Shown here piece after piece: positions 61,723 through 64,000 of a stretch of 64,000 bases of DNA. Position numbers and translations under genes: made by a program. The stretch is from Triatoma infestans (Eukaryota > Arthropoda > Insecta > Hemiptera > Reduviidae). The DNA lies in the NCBI GenBank assembly GCA_011037195.1, contig JAAEAF010001978.1:1-64000 (forward strand). The letters run 5' to 3'. How positions within the stretch are numbered: position 1 is the stretch's first letter; each line of letters starts with the position of its first letter. The notes below the pieces were generated by a model. The model ran no database searches, had not been told where the DNA came from, and saw only the letters and a program-made list of their open reading frames with translations.

Positions 61723-62196
61723 TGAATTTAAAAATGCTATTGGATAATTAACTGAGTCATCGTGATTGGCAACAGTATCTATGGATTTATATGTTGTTTC
61801 TTCATCAGGTATTTCATTTTGAATTGTGCATTTATTAAATTCACATCAATGTTTTTGGCTGCAATCACTAATCCATTGATTATTTTTATAATTCTGCGAT
61901 AAATTAGGAAAAACTTTGGCAATCAATTCATCAGTGGATTTTACAATGTGACAAAAGTTTTCTGGTAATGTAATACAGTGTGTGGATTCGTCCATTTCCA
62001 TTTTACCATTCCCAATATCTAACAGTTGTTTTGCAGATCGTTCAGAAGATTCATCTTTTGTAATTCAACACGCATATTGGTCTTTAAAGATATTTTCTCC
62101 ACATACCGCCATAACACTGATGATTTGAGACATGCATTCAATTCATCTGCAGGTGTTGAACGTGGTATAACTGGTAGAGTTTGTCGTAAATCACAG

Positions 62197-63213
62197 CTAC
62201 CAAAATGAGTGCACCACCAAAGATTTGAGAAATGAGTTTCCTCTCAAATCTTTTAATGTGCGATTGAGTGCGTCCAATGATTTCTTGTGTGCCATGGTGC
62301 ATTCATCCCATATTATAAGCTGACATGATCTTAGTACTTTTCCCATCCCAGAATATTTGCTAATATTAGATGTTGGAGTTTCAATTACCTGCATATTTAA
62401 TGGCAATTTCAATGCTGAATGTGCTGTTCGACCACCGTCCAAAAGAGTTGCTGCAATACCAGATGATGCAATAGCAAGTGCAATATTATTTTGTGATCTT
62501 ATAGTTGCCAGAATAAGTGAAATAAGAAAAGTTTTGCCAGTGCCTCCAGGTGCATCTAAGAAATATAAACCACAACTCTTGTTAGATATTGCATGTATAA
62601 TTGTGTCATATGCTGTTCGTTGTTCTAATACCAATTTCGGCAGATTAATTCGAACAAATGTTTGTAATTCATTAACATCGAAGTGCGTTTCTCGTTGTAT
62701 ATCACGATCGAAAATGTCATTACCAGATCTGTTTGGAGCAATCATTCCCAATTCTGTCAGTGATGTGTTGGCTATTGTCAAACATACATCCTCAATTAAA
62801 ATCAATGCTTCATTGTATATATTTGATGTGAATTGAATGTTGGGATTAGCATTTATTCTACGCATGCGATGTAAAATGTCTTCACTCATATAGTCTTTAT
62901 ATTTTTCCCAAAGATCCTTTGGATTAGCCGGAAAACATGTAGTTAGTATGATGGAAAATAGTGTACGTATCTGCTGTGGTTGAGCAGTATTAGAAGCATC
63001 AGCGAGTGAAATATCCCAATGAGCATCGTTTTCTAAGGGATTTAATTTCTGGCAAGCCTCACGAAATGTAGCACACACATGGCCATTGACTGTTTTTAAT
63101 TCTTGGAAAGATGTTGGTCCACGAACATTGATCAATAATAATCTTAGGTAAAAGCATTCTGCGTTATTTGGATGTACAGTGTACAGACGACCCAATGCAT
63201 CTGTGGAATACAA
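62197..63213 (-). CDS. Helitron Pif1-like helicase, N-terminal and motor part
   Basis: 338 residues. The same frame extends upstream to about 63345 without a stop (SEVPTYFTWNTSTRKFQRRK). YSTDALGRLYTVHPNNAECF, RLLLINVRGPTSFQELKTVN, Walker A APGGTGKTF and Walker B-type LIIWDECTMAHK are intact. The helicase unwinds DNA during rolling-circle transposition. The frame ends at GNSFLKSLVVHSFW, after which motifs continue only in broken frames. No HUH Rep domain lies upstream before the terminus. Confidence 0.93.
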   Translation of the reverse strand: MYSTDALGRLYTVHPNNAECFYLRLLLINVRGPTSFQELKTVNGHVCATFREACQKLNPLENDAHWDISLADASNTAQPQQIRTLFSIILTTCFPANPKDLWEKYKDYMSEDILHRMRRINANPNIQFTSNIYNEALILIEDVCLTIANTSLTELGMIAPNRSGNDIFDRDIQRETHFDVNELQTFVRINLPKLVLEQRTAYDTIIHAISNKSCGLYFLDAPGGTGKTFLISLILATIRSQNNIALAIASSGIAATLLDGGRTAHSALKLPLNMQVIETPTSNISKYSGMGKVLRSCQLIIWDECTMAHKKSLDALNRTLKDLRGNSFLKSLVVHSFW

Positions 63214-63799
63214 ATTTAGGTGTCCTTGTACTGCTCTACCTTGTTTACGACGCTGAAATTTTCTTGTTGATGTATTCCATGTAAAATAAGTTGGTACTTC
63301 AGAGTACAGTAGTGTCCTTGCAAAGGTATCATGTCTACATAATGTGAAAAATTCAGTTTATGGGTATGTTATTTTTTACAGTTTAATTTGCTTTATAAAA
63401 GTAAATTCTATGACTAAATTTCATGAGTAACAATTTAATTTTTCAATTTATCCATGGTTACACTTTTAACAAATGTTACTAATTAAATGTTATTTTGGTA
63501 TATTGGGGATATTTGTTCGGAAGCACCTAGAACCCCAACTCTGATTTAAAAAAAAATATGCAAAATCCTTCCCGGGGATATACCTAATAATTTCCCAAAT
63601 TTTCACGGCGATTGGATGTATGGTTTTTTTAATCTATTGAGTACAGACAGAGAGACAGACACACATTCATTTTTATATATATAAAGATTAATGATCCTAA
63701 AAGTAATGTTGAACATTATAAGTTTCAAACTTCCTAAGGTAAGTTTGAGGTGGTTGGGGTGGCAGGTAATGGATCGCACGGGACGGCAAAATTTCTAGA

Positions 63800-63990
63800 G
63801 CCGACCCTGGGTCAGTGGCTTTTTGTGTAAATATTACTATAAAAAGTACATAGTTGGTCGAGAATTAAACAGTGATAATATTGCCATTAACAACATTAGT
63901 ATAAACAACAAGCCACTGACGAAGGGACACATTCGTGCCGAAACGTATGGCATAACCAAATTGTTCTAGCCAACAGACCTATACTATAAT
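63800..63990. mobile_element. Foldback fragment with hammerhead-like motif
   Basis: GTCAGTGGCTT at 63811-63821 is answered by AAGCCACTGAC at 63910-63920. The right copy continues as CTGACGA, a hairpin, CGAAACGTATGGC. It may extend past the window. Confidence 0.55.
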
Positions 63991-64000
63991 AACAAAAGTA

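Larger units (their letters stand above)
60790..63687 (-). mobile_element. Helitron with both termini, Rep region deleted
   Basis: Minus-strand 5' end at 63687: TCTTTATATATATAAAAATG, typical of animal Helitrons. The 3' end at 60790 is CACAGCGAAGCGTGACCGGG, TTTAGCTAG, with GC-rich stem bases and a CTAG terminus. A precedes and T follows, as expected for A/T insertion. Length is about 2.9 kb against the usual 5-6 kb. Only a helicase is coded. Confidence 0.9.

Noticed and set aside
63800..63990. Canonical hammerhead ribozyme
   Set aside because: An extra base lies between CTGACGA and stem II, and intramolecular stem III is lacking. It is reported as hammerhead-like only.

Overview
The window is eukaryotic nuclear DNA, almost certainly from an arthropod and probably an insect. 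It is AT-rich. Its one recognisable host gene is split by GT-AG introns, it carries a short (TTAGG)n-type tract, and it is crowded with LINE, Gypsy, Helitron, SINE and foldback elements. There are no bacterial operons, CRISPR arrays or rRNA genes. The species cannot be named from sequence alone.

Host gene. From 22140 to 59277 on the + strand, 22 exons join in phase with no internal stop into about 1143 residues of an insect-type aldehyde oxidase (xanthine oxidase family). The order is two [2Fe-2S] clusters (exons 1-4), a FAD domain (exons 5-10), and the start and core of the molybdopterin domain (exons 11-22). The start codon and the last roughly 130-150 residues are not in the window. Short introns of 70-100 bp alternate with introns of 1-6.7 kb that are packed with transposons.

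Left flank (1-22100). A decayed LINE with RNase H (1-1910) is followed by a nearly complete Ty3/Gypsy element with both LTRs (2032-6609, minus), two 5'-truncated LINEs (7580-9640, minus), and an inverted pair of M1 elements around a minisatellite. Next come a pyrimidine-rich zone with diverged CCAAT/CACGCCC tandem arrays and ATGGCGG and ATCGAT motifs (11030-12800), further diverged tandem repeats and a telomere-like tract (12900-14960), a small foldback element, and a decayed minus-strand LINE (17000-18850).

Inside the gene. A noncoding family called M1 here recurs in at least a dozen copies in both orientations. Its plan (13-bp subterminal inverted repeats, a hairpin after the 3' repeat, internal CA microsatellite) resembles Helentron-associated HINE/DINE elements. 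The introns also hold two copies of a long palindromic element (M2), a tRNA-derived SINE with target duplications, several LINEs (two with clean duplications, one nested inside another), a LINE pair with ORF1, and foldback elements that carry a hammerhead-ribozyme-like core.

Right flank (59278-64000). An M1 copy is followed by a minus-strand Helitron with both termini (60790-63687) that keeps a decayed Pif1-like helicase but has lost the Rep region. The end holds another foldback fragment with the hammerhead-like motif. Apart from the aldehyde oxidase, nothing here looks like a functional host gene. Interest lies in how mobile DNA has shaped its introns and splice sites, and in the structured repeat families.
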